In this document: positions 1-8,460 of the stretch, piece after piece
How positions within the stretch are numbered: the stretch's first letter is position 1
How the letters are laid out: each line of letters starts with the position of its first letter
Assembly (NCBI GenBank): GCA_034933285.1
Contig: JAYFNT010000023.1
Span: forward strand, 1-64,000
Length of the DNA stretch: 64,000 nt
Origin: RPRC01 sp034933285
Lineage (GTDB): Bacteria > Desulfobacterota > Desulfuromonadia > Geobacterales > Geobacteraceae
Direction of reading: 5' to 3'
Translations under genes and position numbers: made by a program
The notes under the pieces: model-generated
What the model was told of the DNA's origin: nothing
What the model saw: only the letters and a program-made list of their open reading frames with translations
The model's database searches: none

Positions 1-543
1 GAAGTCGCCGTTGTAGCTGTCGGTTATCTTCGGCGGAATGTCGCCCTTGCTGATCCTGTCGACATATTCGGCTGCCACGTTCAGCGGCCCGATGACCGCG
101 TCCAGGGTTTCGTTGAATCCGGCTATGATATGCTGGAAGCCGCCATTATGCTTGCCGGCATCGGCGCGGGTGTCCAGTCTTCCTTGCACCGCTGCCTCGG
201 ACAGCATGTTGGCATCCGTTACAAGCGCCCGTATGCTTTCAGCCATTTTCAGTATTGATTCCTGAAGCAACCCCATATCGTCTTGGCCCGAAACAACAAG
301 GTCAACATCCATATCACCCGATGAGATCTTGTTTGCAGCGTTAATACAGTCGGCAATCGGTTTTGTGATTGATCGGGTAATAATTAGAGCGATACCAATA
401 CCCATCAGAATCGCAATAAAAAATATCCCTATCAGCAGGTTGCGTGAACCGTACAGAGATGCCCCTCCGAGAACGGCCAATAGTAAAAGCATAATGCCGA
501 AACCAAACATTAACCTCGTTCCTACATTCATATTCTTGAACAT
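1..543 (-). CDS. Methyl-accepting chemotaxis protein, N-terminal part (cut by window edge)
   Basis: The gene starts with ATG at 543 behind a GGAGG site and reads open for 181 codons to the window edge, so the C-terminal signalling domain is outside. The N-terminus MFKNMNVGTRLMFGFG leads into a first membrane helix (about residues 11-31). Only about five residues later (YGSRN) a second helix begins (about 36-57), followed by HAMP sequence starting RSITKPIADCINAAN. A second HAMP-like stretch follows, with the FNETLDAVIGPLNVAAEYV motif typical of Geobacter and Myxococcus-type receptors. The usual periplasmic sensor domain of over 100 residues between the helices is absent, so the receptor probably senses membrane or cytoplasmic cues, or works through partners. 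A CheR-like methyltransferase lies about 700 bp upstream on the same strand. The family is clear; the ligand is unknown. Confidence 0.88.
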   Translation of the reverse strand, partial: MFKNMNVGTRLMFGFGIMLLLLAVLGGASLYGSRNLLIGIFFIAILMGIGIALIITRSITKPIADCINAANKISSGDMDVDLVVSGQDDMGLLQESILKMAESIRALVTDANMLSEAAVQGRLDTRADAGKHNGGFQHIIAGFNETLDAVIGPLNVAAEYVDRISKGDIPPKITDSYNGDF

Positions 544-619
544 GTTTCCTCCTTTTTCCGGTTAGTGCCTTTATCCTTTTTATCTATCAGCGTAATCGCC
601 TCAAATTCCCGGCGCCTGC

Positions 620-1243
620 TCATTTAGCGGGAACTGCCTGCGCTTTACGGACAAGCCGGCTTTTCTTCACATTCAACATTGTATTTCTGATTACTTCACA
701 AGCGCCCTTATTCAAGGGTTCGTCGTGTCCGCTGAAGATGCAATCGATGTCAAGCCCGGCAATCTTTTCAAGTGCGGAGACATATTCATGTGTATAGGAG
801 CCTCCCGGGGCCATGACCCTTAACAAGGTGTCCCCGGAAAAAAGCAGTTTTTGTTCGGCGCAGTAGAGACAGATAGAATCCGTGCTGTGTCCGGGGGTGT
901 GTATGACTTCCAGATATCTGTCTCCCATCTTTATCTTCTGGCCATTTTTAAGCAGTTCATCAACGCCTTCCCTGTGCGCAAAGGCGTAAACACGTGAGCC
1001 ATATTTTTTTTTGACCGGCAATATCCCGCCGGAATGGTCAAAATGGGAATGGGTCATTATGATTTGTGCAACGGGATTTTTCCCGACGCCGGTTGAAATT
1101 TTCTCGATCTCACCAATAATGCTGCCGTCCGAACCGGTGTCGACAAGGGTGTTCAGATCCTCAATGCGGTTCCAGTCCCCCAATACAAGGTAGGAACGGC
1201 ACGAATAAATATTCCTGTTTCCATGCAGGGGAATCACTTTCAA
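620..1243 (-). CDS. MBL-fold metallo-hydrolase
   Basis: A 207-residue metallo-beta-lactamase-fold protein. The metal-binding motif THSHFDHSGG lies near residue 64, further ligands are in HTPGHSTDS and SGDTLL, and a last histidine is in FSGHDEP. This set binds two metal ions in glyoxalase II-like hydrolases; the substrate cannot be told from sequence. Translation appears to start at TTG (1243-1241), which overlaps the TGA stop of the upstream CheR-like gene as TTGA. GAGGT sits about 7 nt before it, indicating translational coupling. A cytosolic location is expected, as no signal peptide is visible. Confidence 0.85.
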   Translation of the reverse strand: MKVIPLHGNRNIYSCRSYLVLGDWNRIEDLNTLVDTGSDGSIIGEIEKISTGVGKNPVAQIIMTHSHFDHSGGILPVKKKYGSRVYAFAHREGVDELLKNGQKIKMGDRYLEVIHTPGHSTDSICLYCAEQKLLFSGDTLLRVMAPGGSYTHEYVSALEKIAGLDIDCIFSGHDEPLNKGACEVIRNTMLNVKKSRLVRKAQAVPAK

Positions 1244-1854
1244 CCGGGTACCTCTATTTTTCTGAATACCTGCGCATCGGAAGTGACCTGATCGAACAGA
1301 TGGGCAACTTCCTCAGGCATTTTCTGCGTCTGCTCGGTGGCGAAAAAACCGCCGGGGGCAAGCGATGAATGGAACATCCTTATCACTTCAATCCGCTCTT
1401 CCCGGCGGAAATGCAAAAGAACGTTCTTGCACAGGATGAGGCTGTATTCGTGTCCGACGGGCTTGAGAGACAACAGGTCGTGTTTCCGGAAGGAAAGGCG
1501 CGACCTGATCTTTTCACAGATCCTGAAATGGCCCGATTTTTCGTCTGGTTGAAAATATTTCTGAAAAAGTTCGCCGGGGATTCTCTGCAATTCTTCGTAG
1601 GGGTAAACGCCATCGTGGATTACTTTTTCAAAAAGATTGCTGCCGTCAATATCGGTCGCGTCAATACGGATGTTTTTGAAGGCAAAATTTCCCATTCTTT
1701 CCGCCAGGACAACCGCAAGGGTATATGGTTCAGGCCCCATTGCGCAGCCCGCATCCCAGATTCGGATAGAACTCCTTCCAGCCGCATAGGGAATCACGTG
1801 TTCAGCTATGTTGTTAATTGTATGAATGTCTCTGAAAAAGAAAGTAAATGCCAT
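1240..1854 (-). CDS. CheR-like protein methyltransferase lacking the N-terminal helical domain
   Basis: A 204-residue SAM-dependent methyltransferase of the CheR type, which methylates glutamates on chemoreceptors. It opens almost directly at the family's FFRD motif (MAFTFFFRDIHTINN). A SAM-binding stretch IWDAGCAMGPEPYTLAVVL follows, then IDATDID and ILCKNVLLHF. Classical CheR proteins carry an extra helical domain of about 70 residues before FFRD, which is absent here. The glycine-rich loop reads DAGCAMGPEPY, where CheR usually has ASCSTGEEPY-like sequence. It is coupled to the MBL-fold gene by a 4-bp overlap and lies near a chemoreceptor, so receptor adaptation or a related signalling role is plausible. 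The ribosome site is weak (GATAGG), so the start is uncertain. Confidence 0.8.
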   Translation of the reverse strand: MAFTFFFRDIHTINNIAEHVIPYAAGRSSIRIWDAGCAMGPEPYTLAVVLAERMGNFAFKNIRIDATDIDGSNLFEKVIHDGVYPYEELQRIPGELFQKYFQPDEKSGHFRICEKIRSRLSFRKHDLLSLKPVGHEYSLILCKNVLLHFRREERIEVIRMFHSSLAPGGFFATEQTQKMPEEVAHLFDQVTSDAQVFRKIEVPG

Positions 1855-2402
1855 GGGCCTATCTTTGCAGTTTGATTTTCATGAGTTGATTCCGCACAAT
1901 ATGCAAACAATTGATATACCATTGCAGCGGAGTTTCAGTCGTTTTTCTTACAATATCGGATAACTAAAGATAATCTTTAGCGAAAATAAAAATATTGCCA
2001 ACGAGGCAACCCCTCTGGATATGTTTGGCAACAGATATACTTTAATTAATACAAGGGCTTTCATGATTGGCTCCCCCAACATCCCGCAACAGATGACCAT
2101 CCGCGGCAAGGGGGTGGCGACGGATAAAATTTTAGCCCCATGTTTTTTCAATCAGGAAAATGCTTGTGCTAGAAGCAGAGACTGTTGTTGCCAGTTAATT
2201 AGAAACATCCAATGCAACATTGACATCACACCGCGGCGAGTTATTCTGTAAACATTGAAGAAAGCGGCATTCAAGGGAAATGATTCAACCGGTCAATTAA
2301 ACGGCAGCAAGGCGTCCGCTAAAGACGATTTCTCCCGTTTTGGTCGGCAGCACCAGGCAACATTTTAACCTGACGATTCATTAGAACCATGGAGGCGTGA
2401 TT
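1855..2402. other. Intergenic region between divergent cheR-like gene and fdn operon
   Basis: These 548 bp hold no convincing gene. Short open frames here (60-76 codons) have no ribosome site or recognisable sequence. The left part is AT-rich and should hold the minus-strand promoter for the cheR-like gene. The right part should hold the formate dehydrogenase promoter and leader. Confidence 0.6.
2220..2247 (+). promoter_or_regulatory. Candidate sigma-70 promoter for fdn operon
   Basis: TTGACA at 2220-2225 is followed after 16 bp by TATTCT at 2242-2247, giving a leader of about 150 nt to fdnG. The -10 box matches four of six consensus bases. This is a motif match only. Confidence 0.35.
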
Positions 2403-5400
2403 ATGAAGGTTACACGCAGGCAGTTCCTCAAAATTTCCGCCGCCGGACTGGGCAGTTCCAGCATCGTGGCGCTGGGCTTTTCTGTTGCCGGTGCGCAGGC
2501 TGATGTGCGCGCGTTCAAGCTGGCACGCAGCACCGAGACCATAAACACCTGCCCGTACTGTTCGGTCAGCTGCGGCCTGATCATGCACAGCATGGGCGAT
2601 AAAGCGAAAAACAACCAGCTGTCCATCTTCCACATCGAGGGAGACCCGGACCACCCGGTGAATCGCGGCACCCTCTGTCCCAAGGGAGCGGGCCTGGTTG
2701 ACTTCGTCCACAGCCCGAACCGACTGAAATATCCCGAGTACCGCGCTCCAGGGTCCAGCGAATGGCAACGCATTTCCTGGGACGAGGCGCTTTCCCGCGT
2801 TGCACGGTTGATGAAGGATGACCGGGACAAAAACTTCATCGCCAGGAACGCCGCTGGCGCCACGGTCAACCGCTGGACCACCACCAGTTTTCTCGCCGCG
2901 TCCGCCTCCAGCAACGAGACCGGATGGCTTACCCACAAGGTCGTGCGCAGCACCGGAATTCTCGGATTCGACAACCAGGCCCGGGTCTGACACGGGCCCA
3001 CGGTGGCCAGTTTGGCCCCCACATTCGGCCGCGGCGCGATGACCAACCACTGGGTGGACATCAAGAACGCCAACGTCATCATCGTCATGGGCGGCAATGC
3101 AGCCGAAGCGCACCCGTGCGGCTTCAAATGGGTGACCGAGGCCAAGGCCCACAACCAGGCCACCTTCATCGTGGTGGACCCCCGCTTCACCCGCTCTGCG
3201 TCGGTCGCGGACCTCTACGCGCCGATCCGCACCGGCACTGACATAGCATTCCTGGGCGGGGTGATCAACTATCTCCTCTCCCATGACAAGATCCAGCACG
3301 AGTACGTCAAGGCCTATACCAATGCTCCCCTCGTCGTGAACGAGGGATATCGGTTCGAAGACGGCCTGTTTTCGGGCTACGACGCGCCGAACCGCACGTA
3401 CGACAAGAGTTCCTGGGCCTACGAGATGGGGACGGACGGCTTTGCCAGGACCGACGAGACTATGCAGCATCCCCGCTGCGTGCTCAACCTGATGAAGCAG
3501 CACTATTCCCGCTATACTCCGGAGATGGTGAGCAACATCTGCGGCACGCCGAAGGAGCAGTTCCTCCGAATCTGCGAAATTCTCGCCTCGACCTCTGTAC
3601 CCAACCGCACCACCACGTTCATGTACGCACTGGGGTGGACGCAGCATTCGGTGGGGTCCCAGATGATCCGCACCGCGGCGATGGTGCAGCTTCTCCTGGG
3701 CAACGTCGGCATGCCGGGTGGAGGGGTCAACGCCCTGCGCGGACACTCCAACATCCAGGGGCTGACCGACCTGGGCCTCCTGTCCAACCTCCTCCCGGGC
3801 TACCTGACGCTGGCTAACGAAAAGGAAACCGACTTCCGCGCCTACCTGGACAAGCGAACCCCGAAGCCCTTGCGGCCCAACCAGTTCAACTACTGGTCCA
3901 ACTATCCGAAATTCCACGTCAGTCTGATGAAGTCGTGGTGGGGCGACAAAGCGACCGGCGCCAACGACTGGTGCTTTGACTGGCTCCCCAAGCTGGACGT
4001 GGAATACGACATAATGCGCCAGTTCGAGTTGATGGGTCAGGGGAAGATGAACGGCTATATATGCCAGGGTTTCAATCCGCTGGCCGCGATCCCCGACAAG
4101 GCAAAGCTCATGAAGGCCCTGTCCAGGCTCAAGTTTCTGGTGGTGATCGACCCGCTGGCCACGGAAACCTCGTGCTTCTGGGAGAACCACGGCGAACTCA
4201 ACGACGTGAAGAGCGCCGATATCCGGACCGAGGTGATCCGCCTCCCCTCCACCTGCTTCGCCGAGGAGAACGGATCTCTGACCAACAGCGGGCGGTGGCT
4301 GCAATGGCATTACCAGGGCGCCCCACCGCCGGGGGACACCTGGCCTGACGCGGACATCATGGCCGGCATCTTCCTCAGGCTGCGTGAGCTTTATCGCAAG
4401 GAAGGGGGCGCTTTCCCCGATCCGATCCTGAACCTTTCCTGGGACTACCGGATCCCCCACGCGCCCGCACCCGAAGAACTGGCCCGGGAGTACAACGGCA
4501 AGGCGCTGGCGGATCTCGCCGATCCCAAGGACCCGACAAAAGTCGTGCTGAAAAAGGGACAACAGCTGGACGGCTATGGCCAGCTGAAAGACGACGGCAC
4601 CACCGCCTGCGGCTGCTGGCTGTTCTCAGGCTCCTGGACCGAAAAGGGGAACATGATGGCGCGGCGGGACAACGCCGATCCCTCGGGTCTGGGCAACACC
4701 CCCAACTGGGCCTTCTCCTGGCCGGCGAACCGGCGGATCATGTACAACCGTGCTTCCTGTGACCCCCAGGGCCGTCCCTGGGACCCGAACCGCAGGCTGG
4801 TCTGGTGGAACGGCGCCATGTGGACCGGTGCTGACGTACCGGATTTCAAACCCGACTCGCCTCCGGGCGAGGGGATGAATCCCTTCATCATGCAGCCCGA
4901 GGGAGTGGGCAGGCTGTTCGCCCTGGACAAGATGGCGGAAGGGCCCTTCCCCGAGCACTACGAGCCGTTCGAATCCCCGGTCGGCACCAACCCGCTGCAC
5001 CCGAAGGTGATCAGCAACCCGGCGGCGCGCGTGTTCAAGGAGGATTGGGAGTCGTTCGGGACCGATAAGGACTACCCCTATGCGGCCACCACCTACCGGC
5101 TCACGGAACACTTCCATTTCTGGACCAAACATACCACCCTGTCCTCCATCATGCAGCCGGAGCAGTTCGTGGAAATCAGCGAGGAACTGGCCAAAGAGAA
5201 GGGGATCAGGGCCGGCGACCGGGTCAAGGTGTGGTCCAAGCGCGGCCATATCCTGGCGGTGGCGCTGGTGACCAAGCGCATAAAGCCCCTCAAGGTCGGC
5301 GGCAAAACGATCCACCACGTGGGGATCCCGCTCCATTGGGGTTTCAAGGGCGTTGCCAGGGGCGGCTACCTGACCAACACCCTGACGCCGTTCGTGGGGG

Positions 5401-5459
5401 ACGCCAATTCCCAGACGCCGGAATTCAAGTCCTTCCTCGTCAACATCGCAAAGGCATAG
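2403..5459 (+). CDS. fdnG: Formate dehydrogenase-N alpha subunit (selenocysteine, Mo/W-bis-MGD)
   Basis: Catalytic subunit that oxidises formate to CO2 on the periplasmic side and passes electrons to FdnH. The gene is one 1018-residue frame read through an in-frame TGA at 2988-2990, which is residue 196 (context ARV-U-HGPTVASLAPTFG). This is the position of selenocysteine in E. coli FdnG. ATG 2403 is preferred over the upstream GTG 2397 because GGAGG at 2391-2395 is correctly spaced only for 2403. The start gives a Tat signal (MKVTRRQFLKISAAG). A [4Fe-4S] cluster is bound by Cys50, Cys53, Cys57 and Cys92. Molybdopterin oxidoreductase and dinucleotide-binding domains follow, ending in the usual C-terminal beta domain. 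It is followed 10 bp later by fdnH. Decoding needs SelA, SelB, SelC and SelD, which are not in the window. Confidence 0.96.
2988..3022 (+). promoter_or_regulatory. UGA-selenocysteine codon with candidate SECIS hairpin
   Basis: The in-frame TGA at 2988-2990 is followed 11 nt later by a small hairpin at 3002-3020. GGTGGCC pairs with GGCCCCC around the loop AGTTT: four perfect pairs GGCC/GGCC, one U-C mismatch, then two G-C pairs. Position and size fit a bacterial SECIS read by SelB. The loop is not the GGUC-type loop of E. coli fdhF, so its recognition is inferred. Confidence 0.75.
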
Positions 5460-5469
5460 GAGGTGGATC

Positions 5470-6357
5470 ATGGCACTGCAATCGCTCGACATAACCCGCC
5501 GCTCAGCCACGACCACCCGCCCGCCGAGCCAGCGCCGGACTCCGGAGGTCGCCAAGCTGATCGACGTCAGCAAGTGCATCGGCTGCAAGGCCTGCCAGGT
5601 CGCGTGCATGGAGTGGAACGACACCCGTGACGCCATTGGCCGGAACCACGGCGTACTCGACAATCCCCCTGACCTGACGGAAAACTCCTGGACGGTGATG
5701 CGCTACACCGAGGTGGAAACCGGCCGGGGACTGGAATGGCTGATAAGAAAGGATGGCTGCATGCACTGCGCCGACCCGGGCTGCCTCAAGGCCTGCCCCG
5801 CTCCCGGGGCCATCGTGCAGTACTCGAACGGCATCGTGGATTTCCAGGAGGAATACTGCATCGGATGCGGTTACTGCATCACCGGCTGCCCGTTCAACAT
5901 CCCGCGACTGTCGAAAAAGGACAGCAAGGTCTACAAGTGCACCCTCTGCTCGGACCGGGTGGTGGCGGGCCTGGAGCCGGCCTGCGTCAAGACCTGCCCC
6001 ACCGGCGCCATCGTTTTCGGGACCAAGGATGACATGAAGCATCATGCAGCAGGGCGCATCGCTGACCTCAGGCAGCGGGGATTCGCCAATGCCGGCCTCT
6101 ACGATCCGCCCGGAGTTGACGGCACCCACGTGATGTACGTGCTGCACCATGCCGACAGGCCGGAGCTCTACAACGGCCTCCCCAGGGAACCCTCCATCGG
6201 CGCGATGGTCAGCCTCTGGAAAGGCGCGGCCAAGCCCCTGGCATCCCTGGCTCTCGCCCTGGCAGCCGTCGGCGCGTTTTTCCACTACGTGATCAAGGGT
6301 CCCAACGAGGTCTCGAAAGAGATCGAGAAGGAGTTCGAGGATGAAAAACGATCCTGA
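5470..6357 (+). CDS. fdnH: Formate dehydrogenase-N beta subunit, four [4Fe-4S] clusters
   Basis: The 295-residue electron-transfer subunit that carries electrons from FdnG to the cytochrome b subunit. Cysteine motifs appear in the order expected for the family: CIGCKACQVACMEWND, CMHCADPGCLKACP, CIGCGYCITGCPF and CTLCSDR with CVKTCP. A single hydrophobic helix near residues 255-275 (ASLALALAAVGAFFHYV) anchors it in the membrane, as in E. coli FdnH. It starts at ATG 5470 behind AGGAGG, 10 bp after fdnG, and overlaps fdnI by 17 bp. Confidence 0.95.
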   Translation: MALQSLDITRRSATTTRPPSQRRTPEVAKLIDVSKCIGCKACQVACMEWNDTRDAIGRNHGVLDNPPDLTENSWTVMRYTEVETGRGLEWLIRKDGCMHCADPGCLKACPAPGAIVQYSNGIVDFQEEYCIGCGYCITGCPFNIPRLSKKDSKVYKCTLCSDRVVAGLEPACVKTCPTGAIVFGTKDDMKHHAAGRIADLRQRGFANAGLYDPPGVDGTHVMYVLHHADRPELYNGLPREPSIGAMVSLWKGAAKPLASLALALAAVGAFFHYVIKGPNEVSKEIEKEFEDEKRS

Positions 6358-6973
6358 CAAACTACCCCGTTATACGACTTCCGAGCGTACCAACCACTGG
6401 CTGGTCGCACTCACTTTCTTCCTGGCAGCGCTTTCCGGGATGGCGTTCTTTCACCCCGTTTTCTATCCATTGAGCCAACTGTTCGGCGGCGGCGTCTGGG
6501 CACGCATCCTCCACCCCTTCTTCGGAGTGGCGATTCTTTTCTTTTTCGGCAGCATGTACCTCAGGTTCCGGAAACTCTGCGTCATGACCCCGGCCGACTG
6601 GGATTGGCTGCGTCATGTCCGGGAGATGATCCGGGGCGACGACCGCGCCATGCCCGAATCGGGCAAACTGAACGGCGGCCAGAAACTGCTGCTCTGGCTG
6701 CTTGCGGCATGCATGGCGCTGCTCGTCTTGTCCGGCATCGTTATCTGGCGTGCCTACTTTTCATTCCTGTTCCCCGAGGGCCTGATCCGTTTCGCCTCCA
6801 TCGTGCACGCCGCCGCAGGGGCGTTGATGGTCGGCCTGATCATCGGCCATATTTATATCGCGATCTGGACGAGGGAAAGTATCGACGCCATGCTCTACGG
6901 CAAGGTCAGAAAGGCCTGGGCGAAACAGCACCACCCCGCATGGTTCAGGGAGATGACTAGGGAGGAAAAGTGA
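6341..6973 (+). CDS. fdnI: Formate dehydrogenase-N gamma subunit, cytochrome b556
   Basis: A 210-residue integral membrane cytochrome b that passes electrons from FdnH to the quinone pool. Four hydrophobic segments are visible, with histidines placed as haem ligands in TNHWLVALTF near the N-terminus and in HAAAGALMVGLIIGHIYIA near the C-terminus. The start ATG 6341 lies within the end of fdnH behind GAGG, implying coupled translation. Its end overlaps the fdhE start by 4 bp. Confidence 0.93.
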   Translation: MKNDPDKLPRYTTSERTNHWLVALTFFLAALSGMAFFHPVFYPLSQLFGGGVWARILHPFFGVAILFFFGSMYLRFRKLCVMTPADWDWLRHVREMIRGDDRAMPESGKLNGGQKLLLWLLAACMALLVLSGIVIWRAYFSFLFPEGLIRFASIVHAAAGALMVGLIIGHIYIAIWTRESIDAMLYGKVRKAWAKQHHPAWFREMTREEK

Positions 6974-7908
6974 AGAGTGTCAACAGCATTGTCGAGCCGG
7001 GCAGTCTGGAACCCCCGGCAGGGGAAATCCGTTTCCTGTTCCTGCCCGGCCGGACCCTGTTCGCAGCCCGCGCCAAACGCTTCCGTTTCCTTTCCTCGGG
7101 CCATTCCCTGGGGGATTACCTGGCTTTCCTGGCAGATCTCGCAGAGGCCCAGCAGGAGGCATTGAACCGGTTTTCCCCTCCCCCCCTGCCCGGTCCCCGG
7201 GAACAGGCGTTCTGTCGCGGACACGGCATGCCGCCTCTGGATGCGCTCACCTTGCCCAGAAGCCCTGCCTGGCGGGAGGCGCTGGCATCGATCCTGAAGC
7301 AGATGAACGAAACCAAGCTTCCCGCGACAGCACGGGAGACCGCCGCAGGTCTGATGCTTGAGGGGGAAGCCGGGGTGGAGGAATTGGCGGACAGGGTCCT
7401 GGCAGGGGATCCGGCCGGCATCCCGCCCCAAAAACTCCCTTTCATTTCCGCAGCCTTGCAGGTCTATTGGGTGCACATGGCGTCATCCCTGCAAGAGCAG
7501 TCGTTCAACAGACAGGAAAAATGGGGGCTATGCCCGGTTTGTGGATCACACCCCGTTGCAGGATTAGTGCGGAGCGACGGATTGCGCTATCTATGCTGCT
7601 CCCTGTGCGCATCCCAGTGGCACATGGTGCGGATCAAATGCAGCAATTGCGAATCCGTCAAAGGGGTCGACTATTACACGCTGGAAGGCTCGAACAGCTC
7701 GGTCAAGGCGGAGAGCTGCGCTGGCTGCGGCGCTTACCTGAAACTGCTCTACCTGGAAAAGGAAAACCGGATGGAAGCCATGGCCGACGACCTGGCCACG
7801 ATTGCACTTGATATGCTGATGGAGCGGGAAGGGAGGAGCCGAGCCGGTCTCAACCTGTTTCTTCACCCTGGCGGGTCGGATGCTCATTCGGCGAATTCGG
7901 CGAAGTGA
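6970..7908 (+). CDS. fdhE: Formate dehydrogenase accessory protein FdhE
   Basis: A 312-residue cytosolic rubredoxin-like maturation factor needed for active formate dehydrogenase-N. It is thought to act on the alpha subunit before Tat export. The four CXXC-type pairs of the family are visible in the C-terminal half: CPVCGSHPVAG, CCSLCASQWH, CSNCESVKG and CAGCGAYLK. The start is GTG at 6970 behind GGAGG, overlapping the fdnI stop. It is the last gene of the fdnGHI-fdhE operon. Confidence 0.93.
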   Translation: MKSVNSIVEPGSLEPPAGEIRFLFLPGRTLFAARAKRFRFLSSGHSLGDYLAFLADLAEAQQEALNRFSPPPLPGPREQAFCRGHGMPPLDALTLPRSPAWREALASILKQMNETKLPATARETAAGLMLEGEAGVEELADRVLAGDPAGIPPQKLPFISAALQVYWVHMASSLQEQSFNRQEKWGLCPVCGSHPVAGLVRSDGLRYLCCSLCASQWHMVRIKCSNCESVKGVDYYTLEGSNSSVKAESCAGCGAYLKLLYLEKENRMEAMADDLATIALDMLMEREGRSRAGLNLFLHPGGSDAHSANSAK

Positions 7909-8287
7909 CCGTGCTGGTTTCCGTTCCATTCCCGCCAATGTCATGCATTGTAAGCCAGGACACTATCCCAGAGGCGCCATTTGAATAGGCCGGGGTTCAC
8001 GGTCCGTTTGCTCTCACGTTATCCTCCCTTCCCGTAAGGGACGCTCGGCAGGCCCCGGCCTAAGGTGAATTTACCTTTCGGGCAAAGGTCTTAAAGTCGG
8101 ACAGCTCGGGAACGTTCGTTGCAGTAGCGGTCAGTTTCGCTTTAAAAACCGATCACGCCTGGCCGCTCGACTTCGGATTTTCCTCGCCAACCCTTGCGGA
8201 GCGTTTTGTTTCTAAAAAATCCGGATCAGACGCCTGTCAAACCTCCTTCATCGGTAAGTGATTTTCTCGTTTCATCTGAGGAATCGT
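7909..8287. other. Non-coding region with strong inverted repeats downstream of fdhE
   Basis: No gene is visible between fdhE and the minus-strand RNA element at 8341. The region holds a perfect 10-bp inverted repeat, TAGGCCGGGG at 7986-7995 and CCCCGGCCTA at 8053-8062. Inside it are a smaller hairpin (TCCCTT/AAGGGA) and next to it a short one (AGGT/ACCT, 8063-8076). No clear U-tract follows, so it may be an RNA gene or an fdhE 3' structure rather than a simple terminator. Confidence 0.45.
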
Positions 8288-8322
8288 AAAAAAAGGCCGA
8301 CGGAAATAAACATCCGTCGGCC
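8288..8322 (-). terminator. Intrinsic terminator after RNA element copy 1
   Basis: On the minus strand a 9-bp perfect stem (GGCCGACGG/CCGTCGGCC) is followed by a run of seven T residues. It ends the PEP-CTERM locus and lies about 18 nt after the 92-nt element copy 1. Confidence 0.85.
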
Positions 8323-8340
8323 ATGAAGTCCGCAGTGTTT

Positions 8341-8432
8341 ACTCCTTTTCAAACACGGAAGGCAACGCCGTTTCCAGCGTTACCCACAGCCCTGTTCCCA
8401 TAGCACATGCCTTAGGGAAGACGGGTCGGAGT
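8341..8432 (-). ncRNA. Unidentified 92-nt structured RNA element, copy 1
   Basis: First of three equal-length (92-nt) copies. The ends pair as ACTCC/GGAGT. Inside are a hairpin around CCCTAAGGCATGTGC with TATGGGA, and a second long hairpin with GGTAACGC/GCGTTGCC capped by TGGAAAC. It lies 28 nt after the stop of the HAF-repeat gene and is followed by a terminator. No minus-strand gene lies downstream, so here it is either a 3' UTR element or part of a small RNA. Confidence 0.6.
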
Positions 8433-8460
8433 ACTGTTGTTTTTTATTCTGCTGTCCGAA

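Noticed and set aside
2988..2990. TGA splitting fdnG into two genes
   Set aside because: Position 196, flanking family residues and a following hairpin show selenocysteine readthrough rather than a nonsense mutation.
2319..4562. 747-codon open frame antisense to fdnG
   Set aside because: It is a shadow of a high-GC gene in another frame. fdnG has full domain and cofactor motifs, the antisense frame none.
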